From: Urechidicola croceus
GTDB lineage: Bacteria; Bacteroidota; Bacteroidia; Flavobacteriales; Flavobacteriaceae
Length of the DNA: 64,000 nt
NCBI RefSeq assembly: GCF_001761325.1
Contig: NZ_CP017478.1
Location: 1,308,001 to 1,372,000, forward strand
Direction: 5' to 3'
The position numbers and the translations under genes are program-made. Position 1 is the stretch's first letter. Each line of letters starts with the position of its first letter. Shown here piece by piece: positions 27,584-35,773 of this stretch. The notes under the pieces are model-generated. The model was not told the origin of the DNA. It made no database searches and was given only the letters and a program-made list of their open reading frames with translations.

Positions 27584-29020
27584 ATGAAGCCACTCCACAT
27601 ACTACTACTTATCACAGGCTATTTTGGTGTTTTAGTATTAATTTCATTTCTAACTGGTAAAAATCAAAGTAATGATACTTTCTTTAAAGCAAATAAGAAA
27701 TCTCCATGGTATTTAGTTGCATTTGGAATGATTGGAGCCTCATTATCTGGCGTAACTTTTATTTCAGTTCCGGGATGGGTTGAAGGGAGTCAATTTTCAT
27801 ATATGCAAATGATTTTTGGAAATGTTATAGGGTATGCTGTCATCGGGCTTGTATTAATGCCTTTATACTACAAACTAAACTTAACATCAATCTACACTTA
27901 TCTCAGAACACGTTTTGGGAATAAAAGCTACAAAACTGGAGCCTCTTTCTTTTTAATTTCTAGGGTTGTTGGCGCCTCCTTCCGTCTTTTTTTAGTTGCC
28001 AACGTTTTACAACAAATTCTATTCGACAGTTATGGAGTACCTTTTTGGGTTACAGTAGTTATAACTATTTTACTAATTTGGCTATATACTTTTAGAGGTG
28101 GTATTAAAACAATTGTTTGGACAGATACTTTGCAAACTTTATTCATGCTAATAGCCGTTGGAATTTGTATTTACTCAATAAGTAATATTTTAGAAATTAA
28201 AAACTTGTTTACATATGTTTCTGAAAGTAGTTTGTCTAAAACTTTCTTTTTTGATGACCCAAAATCTGGCAATTATTTTTGGAAACAATTCATTGCTGGT
28301 GCTTTCATTTCAATTGTTATGGTAGGACTAGATCAAGATATGATGCAAAAAAATCTTACTTGCAGAACACTTAAAGATGCTCAAAAAAATATTTTTTGGT
28401 TTACTATTGTAATTGTAATTGTTAATTTCTTCTTCCTTGCTTTAGGAATATTATTGACGGATTATGCAGCAACACATAATATTGATGCTCATAAAGATCA
28501 ATTATTTCCAGCAATAGCCATGTTAGGTGATCTTGGTATAGGAGTATCATTATTCTTTTTACTCGGTCTTATTGCAGCAGCTTATTCAAGTGCCGATAGT
28601 GCACTTACCTCACTTACAACTTCATTCAGTATTGATATATTAGAAATTGACAAAAAAGAATCGATAATCGATCAAATAAAAACAAGAAAAAAGGTTCACA
28701 TTCTATTTTCTATTATTTTAATAGTAACTATCTTAATATTCAAGTATTTTATTGCAAATGAAAGTGTAATTGCAAAAATATTCCAATTTGCTGGTTATAC
28801 TTACGGCCCATTACTTGGACTTTATACATTTGGACTATTCACTAAATTAGGGGTAAAAGATAATGCCGTTCCATATATTGCAATCGTTTCTCCCTTACTC
28901 ACTATTTTGATAAGTTATTTATCAAAAAAGTGGTTTGATTTTGACTTTGGCTTTTTCGTTTTAATTATTAATGGTTTATTAACCTACATTGGACTTCTAT
29001 TATTCAGTAAGAAAAACTAA
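27584..29020 (+). CDS. Sodium:solute symporter (SSS family)
   Basis: 478 aa, about 13 membrane helices, a second SSS transporter distinct from the one at 3.2 kb. Marks are FKANKKSPWYLVAFGMIGAS (about residues 33-52), SGVTFISVPGWV, and LGLIAAAYSSADSALTSLTTSFS near 330-350, which holds the conserved sodium-site serines. The substrate is unknown. pdxH follows 9 bases later in the same direction. Confidence 0.92.
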   Translation: MKPLHILLLITGYFGVLVLISFLTGKNQSNDTFFKANKKSPWYLVAFGMIGASLSGVTFISVPGWVEGSQFSYMQMIFGNVIGYAVIGLVLMPLYYKLNLTSIYTYLRTRFGNKSYKTGASFFLISRVVGASFRLFLVANVLQQILFDSYGVPFWVTVVITILLIWLYTFRGGIKTIVWTDTLQTLFMLIAVGICIYSISNILEIKNLFTYVSESSLSKTFFFDDPKSGNYFWKQFIAGAFISIVMVGLDQDMMQKNLTCRTLKDAQKNIFWFTIVIVIVNFFFLALGILLTDYAATHNIDAHKDQLFPAIAMLGDLGIGVSLFFLLGLIAAAYSSADSALTSLTTSFSIDILEIDKKESIIDQIKTRKKVHILFSIILIVTILIFKYFIANESVIAKIFQFAGYTYGPLLGLYTFGLFTKLGVKDNAVPYIAIVSPLLTILISYLSKKWFDFDFGFFVLIINGLLTYIGLLLFSKKN

Positions 29021-29029
29021 ATTTGCTTA

Positions 29030-29677
29030 ATGGAAAAAGATTTAGGTAATTATAGAAAAGTTTATAAAAAAAGTGAGTTACTAGAATCCACAATCCCAGA
29101 AAACCCTATGGAATTATTCCAAAAATGGTTTCATGAGGTTGAAGAAAGTGGAACAACGGATGAGGCAAATGCAATGACTATCTCAACCATTGGAATAGAT
29201 AATTTCCCTAAAAACAGAGTCGTATTATTAAAAAAATTTACTTGGGAAGGGTTTATCTTTTATACTAATTATAATAGTGAAAAAGGAAAATCAATTCAAG
29301 AAAATCCAAATGTTTGTCTTTCTTTTTTTTGGCATGGATTGGAACGCCAAATAATAATAAAAGGCATTGCCGAAAAAACTTCAGAAAATATTTCAGACGG
29401 TTACTTTGAATCAAGACCAGAAGGTTCTAAACTTGGCGCATGGGCTTCAAACCAAAGTGAAATTGTTGCAAGTAGAAAAGAACTTGACGATTTATTAAAA
29501 AAATTTGAAAATAAATTTAATAATAAAGAAGTTCCAAGACCTAAATATTGGGGAGGGTACCTTGTAAAACCAGTTTCAATCGAATTTTGGCAAGGTAGAC
29601 CAAATAGAATGCATGATAGAATACGTTATTCGCTTCAAGAAAATTACATCTGGAAAATAGACAGGTTATCACCATAA
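29030..29677 (+). CDS. pdxH: Pyridoxamine 5'-phosphate oxidase
   Basis: PdxH, 215 aa, an FMN-dependent oxidase that makes pyridoxal 5'-phosphate from PNP or PMP. Family marks are NAMTISTIGIDNFPKNRVVL near residue 45, FYTNYNSEKGKSI near 85, and the C-terminal FWQGRPNRMHDRIRY and WKIDRLSP. Product PLP serves HemL, kynureninase and GcvP in this window. It is in a plus-strand run with the symporter and sixA. Confidence 0.97.
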   Translation: MEKDLGNYRKVYKKSELLESTIPENPMELFQKWFHEVEESGTTDEANAMTISTIGIDNFPKNRVVLLKKFTWEGFIFYTNYNSEKGKSIQENPNVCLSFFWHGLERQIIIKGIAEKTSENISDGYFESRPEGSKLGAWASNQSEIVASRKELDDLLKKFENKFNNKEVPRPKYWGGYLVKPVSIEFWQGRPNRMHDRIRYSLQENYIWKIDRLSP

Positions 29678-29708
29678 TTTTTATATTTGAACATACTTTA
29701 ATAATTAT

Positions 29709-30197
29709 ATGAAAACATTATATATAGTTAGACACGCTAAGTCATCATGGGAATATGATGGCATTGAAGACATTGACAGACCACTTAAAAAAAGAGGGAT
29801 AAATGATGCTCACCTTATGTCTAAAATTTTACAAGAAAAAATTGATCGTCCAGATGTATTTGTTTCAAGTTGTGCAAATAGAGCTTTACATACAGGAATA
29901 ATTTTTAGTTATGCATTTAAATACCCTTTGGCAAATTTAAAAATCAATAAATCACTTTACAGTTTTAGCGATGGTTATTTAGTCAAAACAATAAGAGCTC
30001 TTGACGATGGTTTTGATTCCGCAATGATATTTAGTCATAATCATGGAATAAATGACTTTGTAAATGTATTTGGAAGTGAATCAATTTTAAATGTACCAAC
30101 TTGTGGTGTTGTTGGAATTAAATTCAAAACTGACCATTGGAAAAACATTAAAAAAGGAAAAACTTTTCTTATAGATTTTCCGAAAGATTACAAATAA
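29709..30197 (+). CDS. sixA: SixA-type histidine phosphatase
   Basis: 162 aa, histidine phosphatase superfamily. The N-terminal TLYIVRHAKSSWE carries the catalytic RHA (Arg8-His9) and the SSW typical of SixA, the phosphohistidine phosphatase. The second His is in FSHNHGINDFVN near residue 112. Bacterial SixA acts on phosphohistidine in phosphorelay or PTS proteins, but the target here is unknown. It is followed after 11 bases by ppx/gppA, a pairing frequent in Bacteroidota. Confidence 0.88.
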   Translation: MKTLYIVRHAKSSWEYDGIEDIDRPLKKRGINDAHLMSKILQEKIDRPDVFVSSCANRALHTGIIFSYAFKYPLANLKINKSLYSFSDGYLVKTIRALDDGFDSAMIFSHNHGINDFVNVFGSESILNVPTCGVVGIKFKTDHWKNIKKGKTFLIDFPKDYK

Positions 30198-30208
30198 AAA
30201 AGAAGATT

Positions 30209-31096
30209 TTGATAATAAAAAAATATGCTGCTATTGATATTGGATCAAATGCTATCCGTTTATTAATATCCAATGTAATTATAAAAAATGGAGAAGAACC
30301 TCAGTTTAAAAAATCATCACTGGTTCGAGTACCTATTCGACTAGGTGCCGACACCTTTGTTAACGGTATTATTTCATCCAAAAATAAACAACGGATGATA
30401 GATGCAATGAATGCATTTAAACTATTGATGAACATTCACAATGTTGAAAAGTATAGAGCATGTGCAACATCTGCAATGAGAGAAGCTTCTAATGGTAAGG
30501 AAACAATTGAAGAAATTTTACAACAAACTGGTGTTAAAATAGATTTAATAGATGGACAGACGGAAGCCGCAATTATTTTTTCAACTGATTTAACAGAACT
30601 AATAAAAAATGACCACTCTTATTTATATGTTGATGTTGGTGGTGGTAGTACTGAATTAACTGTATTTTCAAATGGAGAAATAATTAATTCTAAATCGTTT
30701 AAACTTGGAACTGTAAGACTTTTAAATAAAGACAAAAGCAAAAATGAACAATGGAAATCCATGGAAAAATGGATTAAAAAAAATACGAAAAAATTAAAAA
30801 GAGTTTCAATAATCGGTTCTGGAGGTAATATCAATAAAATTTACAAAATGTCAGGTAAGCCCCCTGGAAAATCACTTTCTTTTATATATTTAAATGCTCA
30901 TTACACTTTCTTAAGACAGATGAGTTACGAAGAAAGAGTTTCCGAACTTGGTTTAAATGCAGATAGAGCCGATGTTATAATACCTGCTACTAAAATTTAT
31001 TTAAATGCAATGAAATGGTGTGATGCAAAGAAAATTTTCGTTCCAAAAATTGGGCTCTCTGATGGAATTATAAAAACACTTTATCTTAATTCTTAA
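30209..31096 (+). CDS. Ppx/GppA phosphatase family protein
   Basis: 295 aa, ASKHA-fold exopolyphosphatase/guanosine pentaphosphatase family. The N-terminal AAIDIGSNAIRLLI (phosphate 1), the VDVGGGSTELTVF motif near residue 140 and SIIGSGGNINKIYK near 200 are the family's signatures. It starts with TTG at 30209. No ATG lies before the conserved AAIDIGSN, so the TTG is preferred. The single-domain short form lacks the C-terminal HD domain of E. coli Ppx. It cleaves polyphosphate or pppGpp; which one cannot be told. Confidence 0.92.
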   Translation: MIIKKYAAIDIGSNAIRLLISNVIIKNGEEPQFKKSSLVRVPIRLGADTFVNGIISSKNKQRMIDAMNAFKLLMNIHNVEKYRACATSAMREASNGKETIEEILQQTGVKIDLIDGQTEAAIIFSTDLTELIKNDHSYLYVDVGGGSTELTVFSNGEIINSKSFKLGTVRLLNKDKSKNEQWKSMEKWIKKNTKKLKRVSIIGSGGNINKIYKMSGKPPGKSLSFIYLNAHYTFLRQMSYEERVSELGLNADRADVIIPATKIYLNAMKWCDAKKIFVPKIGLSDGIIKTLYLNS

Positions 31097-31134
31097 TTTT
31101 TTTAACATTCATTTAACATTTACAAAAAAAAACT

Positions 31135-31142
31135 TATCTTTG
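31135..31142 (+). promoter_or_regulatory. -7 element of the OmpA-repeat protein promoter
   Basis: TATCTTTG, a perfect TAnnTTTG match, with no TTG at the expected -33. The predicted start near 31149 leaves a leader of about 110 bases before the ATG at 31260, long for this window and rich in A. The leader could carry regulation. Confidence 0.5.
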
Positions 31143-31259
31143 TACTTACCTAAGAAACTTTGAGTTATTTCAAAAAAATCACTATATTTATAGTACTATT
31201 TATTTAGGAATGATAAATCCCCAAAAAAAAAATGCATATACTAACTTAAATCAAAAAAA

Positions 31260-32933
31260 ATGAAAAAATTATTATTGCCATGTGCCTTATTGGCGTTTGC
31301 ATTTACTGTATCTGCTCAGGATTTACCAGAAAACCCTGAACCAGGAAAATGCTACGTTCGTTGTAAAACTCCTGAGGTATGGAAAACAGAAGAAGTAACT
31401 ATTCAAGTTGCTCCTGCTTACAAAAAAATCTCAACAAAACCAGCACAGTACAAAAAAGAAACAGAAAGAGTACTAGTTAAAGAAGCTAGTCAAAGACTTG
31501 AAGTAGTACCAGCAGTTTATGAAACTCAAGATGTAGTAGTAGTAACTCGAGAAGCAAGTCAAAGACTTGAAAAAGTACCATCTTCAGTAGAAACTGTTAC
31601 AGAAACAATTGTAACAAAAGAAGCAAGTCAAAGACTTGAGGTAGTACCTGCAAAATATGAAACTCAAAATGTTGTTGTTGAAGTTCAACCTGCTAGTTAC
31701 AGACTAGAAATAGTTCCTGCAAAATATGAAACTCAAGAAGTTGTTGTAGTAACTAAAGAGCCTAGTCATAGCCTTTCAGTAGTTCCTGGAACTTATGGAA
31801 AAGAAACTATTTCTTACCATAAAAGCGATAAAGGTTCTTCATTAAGTGTTATTCCTGCATCTTTTACAACTGACACAGAAGTTGTTGAAGTAAAAGCTGC
31901 TTCAGCTGAATGGCAAATGAGTGAAAGAGCTCCTGACTGTCAATCTAGCGACCCTAATGATTGTAGATACTGGTGTTTTAAGGAAATTCCTGCTCAATAC
32001 CAAACTGTTACAAAAACAGTTTTAGCTAATGATGCTAGAGTTAGTACAACTCCTGGTTGTTCTGGTGCTAATGGTGGTGGTGAAGGATGTGCTGACGGAA
32101 CTTACTCAAGAGTAACTGTTGCAACTCCTCCAACTACAAGACAAGTTGATATTCCTCAACAAACAACTGTAGTTAAGAAAACTGTAATGGTAACTCCTCC
32201 TACAACAAGACAAGTTGCTATACCTGCAGTTACAAAAACTATCAAGAAAACTGTAATGGTAACTCCTCCTACAACAAGAGTTATTGATATTCCACAGGAA
32301 ACTACAACTGTAAAAAAGACTATCATTACTCCTGAATCAACTAGAGTTGTTACTATTCCACAGGAAACAAAAACAATCAAGAAAACTGTAATGGTAACTC
32401 CTCCTTCAACAAGAGTTATTGATATTCCTGCAGAATACTCTACAGTATCTAAAACTATTTTAGCAAGTGATGCAACTACTGAAGAAGTAACTGTACCTGC
32501 ACAATTTAAAACTGTGTCTAAAGAAATTTTGGTTTCGAAAGGTGGTTTAACTACTTGGAAAGAAGTTGAGTGTGAAATTGTAAACTACAGTCCACTTCCT
32601 ATAAACTGGAATACTGGAAGTTCTACATTAACTACTGGTGCTAAGCAAATTATTGATGCTCGTTTATTGCCAATCTTAAAAGATGGTGTAGCTGTAGAAA
32701 TTGCTTCTCATACTGATTCAAGAGGTTCAACTTCAAGTAACCAAGCGTTATCTGAAAGAAGAGCTCAATCTGTAGTGAATTATTTAATTTCAAAAGGTAT
32801 CAACTCAAGTAAATTAGTTGCCAACGGATTTGGAGAAAATAAATTAACTAATAGATGTTCTGATGGTGTTTCTTGTACTGAGAACGAACATGCAAAAAAC
32901 AGAAGAACTGAATTTAGAGTTATTAGTCAATAA
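31260..32933 (+). CDS. OmpA-family outer-membrane protein with 23-residue repeats
   Basis: 557 aa. A signal peptide (1-19, ending VSAQ) leads into a long Val/Thr/Lys/Pro-rich repeat region, then a C-terminal OmpA domain (about 440-557). The OmpA domain includes INWNTGSSTL, VEIASHTDSRGSTSSNQALS and RRAQSVVNYLISKGI, and it binds peptidoglycan. The repeat period is 23 residues, with Pro at 38, 61, 84, 107, 130, 153, 176 and 199 exactly in step. A Cys-rich insert (about 210-285, five Cys) follows, and the repeat then resumes with Pro at 299, 322, 345, 367, 390 and 413. It is probably an abundant surface protein linking the outer membrane to peptidoglycan. It is single-gene, with its own promoter and a strong terminator. 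Confidence 0.9.
   Translation: MKKLLLPCALLAFAFTVSAQDLPENPEPGKCYVRCKTPEVWKTEEVTIQVAPAYKKISTKPAQYKKETERVLVKEASQRLEVVPAVYETQDVVVVTREASQRLEKVPSSVETVTETIVTKEASQRLEVVPAKYETQNVVVEVQPASYRLEIVPAKYETQEVVVVTKEPSHSLSVVPGTYGKETISYHKSDKGSSLSVIPASFTTDTEVVEVKAASAEWQMSERAPDCQSSDPNDCRYWCFKEIPAQYQTVTKTVLANDARVSTTPGCSGANGGGEGCADGTYSRVTVATPPTTRQVDIPQQTTVVKKTVMVTPPTTRQVAIPAVTKTIKKTVMVTPPTTRVIDIPQETTTVKKTIITPESTRVVTIPQETKTIKKTVMVTPPSTRVIDIPAEYSTVSKTILASDATTEEVTVPAQFKTVSKEILVSKGGLTTWKEVECEIVNYSPLPINWNTGSSTLTTGAKQIIDARLLPILKDGVAVEIASHTDSRGSTSSNQALSERRAQSVVNYLISKGINSSKLVANGFGENKLTNRCSDGVSCTENEHAKNRRTEFRVISQ
31371..32534 (+). repeat. Coding tandem repeats, 69-bp period
   Basis: The repeat region of the OmpA-family gene. 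The unit of 23 codons reads roughly as (V/I)(V/I)(V/I)P-A-x-Y-x-T, then an alternating Val/Lys strand, then (A/P)-(S/T)-x-R. Two sub-arrays have diverged: the first uses EASQRLEVVPAKYETQ, the second TPPTTRVIDIPQETTT and KKTVMV. One unit in the second array is 22 residues long. At DNA level the copies have diverged, so it is an old repeat and not a recent expansion. Confidence 0.85.
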
Positions 32934-32954
32934 TTATTCTAGAATATATTTTCT

Positions 32955-32987
32955 TAAAAAACGCTCACTCTCGTGAGCGTTTTTTTA
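32955..32987 (+). terminator. Intrinsic terminator after the OmpA-repeat gene
   Basis: Stem ACGCTCAC / GTGAGCGT with loop TCTC, flanked by A6 and T7 runs. Strong rho-independent terminator 22 bases after the stop codon. Confidence 0.92.
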
Positions 32988-33338
32988 TTTAATATACTAC
33001 TAGCTTATAAATCATTTACAATCAACTATATTTTTAAATAAAATTGAGATAAGCATCAATTATAGGGACATTTATAATATATATCACAATTACCTTATTA
33101 AGAATTATAACTCTAAAAATAGATTAAGTTGTAGAATTCTGTTAACTTAAAACACCAAATTAACTCACTTGTAAAACATCTTGGCATCATACTCAAATAT
33201 TTATAATTTAGGGGTAAAAAGTGCGGGATTTCTTTAATAATTAACCTATTTTATCTTCTATAAAAGATAAAACCCTAATAAAGAAACAACTTATTCTCAC
33301 TGTTAAAAAATAGTGGGTAATTATAATATATTAATTTA
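32988..33338. other. Gene-free AT-rich region
   Basis: About 350 bases with no credible open reading frame on either strand. It contains an AT-rich hairpin (arms TTTTATCTT and AAGATAAAA around 33249-33272) and a weaker one, CACTGTT / AATAGTG, near 33299-33316. Neither has a U tract. I see no RNA gene family here; a small RNA cannot be excluded. Confidence 0.5.
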
Positions 33339-33371
33339 AAAAAAATCCGCTATACAGCGGATTTTTTTTTA
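33339..33371. terminator. Bidirectional terminator before the thioredoxin gene
   Basis: Stem TCCGCT / AGCGGA extended by A/T pairs on both sides, loop ATAC, A run on the left and T9 on the right. The minus-strand thioredoxin gene's stop codon overlaps its edge, so it mainly serves that gene. Confidence 0.85.
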
Positions 33372-33827
33372 AATTTTACTTAATGTTTGTTCAATGAGTT
33401 TAAAATGATAACTTGAATCTCTCATTAAATTATACCCTTTTCTCCTACCCAATTGAGTGCCGTCAGAATCGATAATTACAATTGTAGGATACGATTTTAC
33501 ATCATACAACCCTCCTAGGTAATAATTTTTTTTACGTTTTTGAGGTGTTAATAAATCAGTATTTTTTGGGAAATCTGCTTCATATAAAACAAAATTTTCT
33601 GCTGCTATACTTTTAAATTTACTTGACTGAAAAAAATCTGACATTAACATTTTACAAGGTCCACACCAGTCAGAACCTGTAAAAAAAATCAATATAGGCT
33701 TCTTTTCATTCTTTGCAATTTTCACTGCCTCATCATAATCATTCTGCCAACCATCGTGAGTTTCTTGCGAAAATAAAACCGCAGAAAACCCAACAAAAAT
33801 AAACAGGAACAAAATTCTTTTCTTCAT
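33369..33827 (-). CDS. Secreted thioredoxin-family protein
   Basis: 152 aa. A signal peptide (about 1-20, ending AVLFSQ) exports it to the periplasm. The thioredoxin fold has the active site WCGPC (Cys55 and Cys58) in FFTGSDWCGPCKM, and the cis-Pro segment SYPTIVIID near residue 115. It resembles the DUF255/thioredoxin-like proteins that act as disulfide reductants of envelope proteins. The partner is not known. Single gene, ending in a bidirectional terminator. Confidence 0.9.
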   Translation of the reverse strand: MKKRILFLFIFVGFSAVLFSQETHDGWQNDYDEAVKIAKNEKKPILIFFTGSDWCGPCKMLMSDFFQSSKFKSIAAENFVLYEADFPKNTDLLTPQKRKKNYYLGGLYDVKSYPTIVIIDSDGTQLGRRKGYNLMRDSSYHFKLIEQTLSKI

Positions 33828-33879
33828 ATTATAAATTTAGTAATCAAATAATTAGCAAATACAATGCCAATTAATAACG

Positions 33880-34692
33880 TCAATAATTCTCAATAAATTG
33901 CTTAACTAAAACTCCTAATTTCTTTTCAGCAATCTTTGCCACTCGCTGAACTTCTTCATGTGACACTTCTTCTATTCTTCCTTCTACACCCAAATCGGTT
34001 ATTACAGACAAACCCAAACATACCATATTCATATGCCTAGCAACTATAATTTCAGGTACTGTAGACATACCAACGACATCAGCACCCATCAAACTTACCA
34101 TTTTATATTCCGCTGGAGTTTCGAAAGTTGGACCTTGCAAAACTAAATAAATTCCTTTATGTAAAAAAATTTTATTTTTTAAAGCAATGCTCTCCATAAA
34201 TTCCATCATTTCAATACTATAAGGCTCATGCATATCTACAAATCTCGGTCCAAATCTTTCATCATTAAAACCTCTTAATGGATGATCTGGCAACATGTTA
34301 ATATGATCTTTAATTATCATAATATCACCAACTTTATATTTTGGATTTACACCTCCAACAGCATTTGACACAATTAAATTATTAGCTCCTAAAAATTTTA
34401 TAACACGAATTGGAAAGGTTAGCTCTTTTGCAGAATAACCCTCATAAAAATGAAATCGTCCACTCATTGCAACCACACTTTTCCCTTCTAACTTTCCATA
34501 AATAAACTCTCCTTTGTGACCTTTAACAGTAGATTTTGGAAAATTTGGTATATCTTCATAAGAAATCCTGACTTTAACATCTATTTCATTTGAAAAATTG
34601 CCCAAACCTGTTCCCAATACAATTCCATAATCAGGAGTTTGAAAGCCTCTTTTTTTTAAAAAATTAACTGTTTCTTGTACTTTCTCCCACAT
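33880..34692 (-). CDS. punA: Purine-nucleoside phosphorylase (PunA type)
   Basis: 270 aa, trimeric PNP/MTAP family 2. Signatures: GIVLGTGLGNF near residue 23, GHKGEFIYG near 58, SGRFHFYEGYSA near 77, VSNAVGGVNPKYKVGDIM near 110 and the purine-site GPTFETPAEYKM near 185. It phosphorolyses inosine and guanosine for salvage. The start overlaps the end of lpxK by 29 bases, so the two are expressed together although the pathways are unrelated. Confidence 0.96.
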   Translation of the reverse strand: MWEKVQETVNFLKKRGFQTPDYGIVLGTGLGNFSNEIDVKVRISYEDIPNFPKSTVKGHKGEFIYGKLEGKSVVAMSGRFHFYEGYSAKELTFPIRVIKFLGANNLIVSNAVGGVNPKYKVGDIMIIKDHINMLPDHPLRGFNDERFGPRFVDMHEPYSIEMMEFMESIALKNKIFLHKGIYLVLQGPTFETPAEYKMVSLMGADVVGMSTVPEIIVARHMNMVCLGLSVITDLGVEGRIEEVSHEEVQRVAKIAEKKLGVLVKQFIENY

Positions 34693-35701
34693 AGTTTTGT
34701 ATAAGTTTTTGAAAATCTTGAGCGTGATTTAAAAATTTTGTCCTTATCTCAATATAACTTGCATCAATATTTTCATTTAATCTAACAAAATCTTTTTCAG
34801 TCGTTAAAATTAACTTTTTAGTTGAATTAAATTTATTAATTTTTTTTCTTATATCTAAAAAATCTTTTTTTGTAAAATTATGATGATCTGGAAACTCAAG
34901 ATGCTCAAATTTAAGTTTTTTAGACTTTAAGAAACTGCATAACGGTTTTGGATTTGCTATTCCTGTAATCAATAAAATCTCATAATCTTTTAATTCATCT
35001 ATATGCATTTCGCTAGAATTACTTTTAACAACTTCATCATATTCAATTGTAGAGAAAAAAACTGTTTGATATAAAGTAGGTTCTAATTTTGCAGCAATTT
35101 GATACTGTTCTCTTTCATCTAGTTTCTTTGGACATTTAGTAACAATAATTACTTGAGCTCTATTTGCTCCTTCGATTTTCTCTCTTAAATTACCCGAAGG
35201 GAGCATTGAGTCATCTACATATAAATCATTATAAGATGTCAATAAAATATTAAATCCAGCAGCTACTTTCCGATGTTGAAAAGCATCATCTAATAAAATA
35301 ACTTCAGGAGGGTTTTCTATTTTTTTTAATTGCTGAATTCCATTAACCCTATCGGCATCTACAGCTACAATAATGTCATCAAATTTTTTATAATACTGAA
35401 AGGGCTCATCTCCAATAGTATGAGCAGTTTCCTTATTACTTGCAATTATAAAACCTTTTGACTTTCGCTTATAACCTCTACTTAAAACCGCAACTCTATA
35501 TTGATCTTTTAATAATCTAATCAAATACTCAATTTGAGGAGTTTTACCTGTCCCTCCAACGCTTAAATTACCAACTACTATAACTGGAATTTCGAATTTT
35601 ATTGATTTCAAAACGCCTTTATCAAACATTTTATTTCTGGCTTTTGTTATTTCACCATATAAAATTGAAATTGGATATAATATTTTGCGGACTTTACTCA
35701 T
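34664..35701 (-). CDS. lpxK: Tetraacyldisaccharide 4'-kinase
   Basis: LpxK, 345 aa, phosphorylates the 4' position of lipid A disaccharide at the inner membrane. The P-loop-like VVGNLSVGGTGKTPQIEYLI (about residues 41-60), DEPFQYYKK, and the second motif VILLDDAFQHRKV near 130 are characteristic. The Lys-rich C-terminus is usual for flavobacterial members. It is divergent from the nif3 gene across a 72-base gap that holds -7-like elements for both. Confidence 0.95.
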   Translation of the reverse strand: MSKVRKILYPISILYGEITKARNKMFDKGVLKSIKFEIPVIVVGNLSVGGTGKTPQIEYLIRLLKDQYRVAVLSRGYKRKSKGFIIASNKETAHTIGDEPFQYYKKFDDIIVAVDADRVNGIQQLKKIENPPEVILLDDAFQHRKVAAGFNILLTSYNDLYVDDSMLPSGNLREKIEGANRAQVIIVTKCPKKLDEREQYQIAAKLEPTLYQTVFFSTIEYDEVVKSNSSEMHIDELKDYEILLITGIANPKPLCSFLKSKKLKFEHLEFPDHHNFTKKDFLDIRKKINKFNSTKKLILTTEKDFVRLNENIDASYIEIRTKFLNHAQDFQKLIQNYVGESTRNS

Positions 35702-35714
35702 TATTGCGAATTTA

Positions 35715-35722
35715 CAAAACTA
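35715..35722 (-). promoter_or_regulatory. Possible -7 element of lpxK
   Basis: Reads TAGTTTTG on the minus strand (TAnnTTTG). The predicted start would lie only a few bases before the ATG at 35701, giving a nearly leaderless transcript. No -33 TTG was seen. Confidence 0.3.
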
Positions 35723-35746
35723 TTATTATTATTCACTTGAAAACTT

Positions 35747-35754
35747 TAACTTTG
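35747..35754 (+). promoter_or_regulatory. Possible -7 element of the nif3-like gene
   Basis: TAACTTTG, a perfect -7 match, 19 bases before the ATG at 35774. No TTG at the usual -33 distance. Confidence 0.4.
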
Positions 35755-35773
35755 AATCTTAATCATTTGCTTT

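Noticed and set aside
31371-32534. Regular repeat considered as a CRISPR array
   Set aside because: The repeat is in frame, 69 bp long, diverged at DNA level, and lies inside a single long coding gene.
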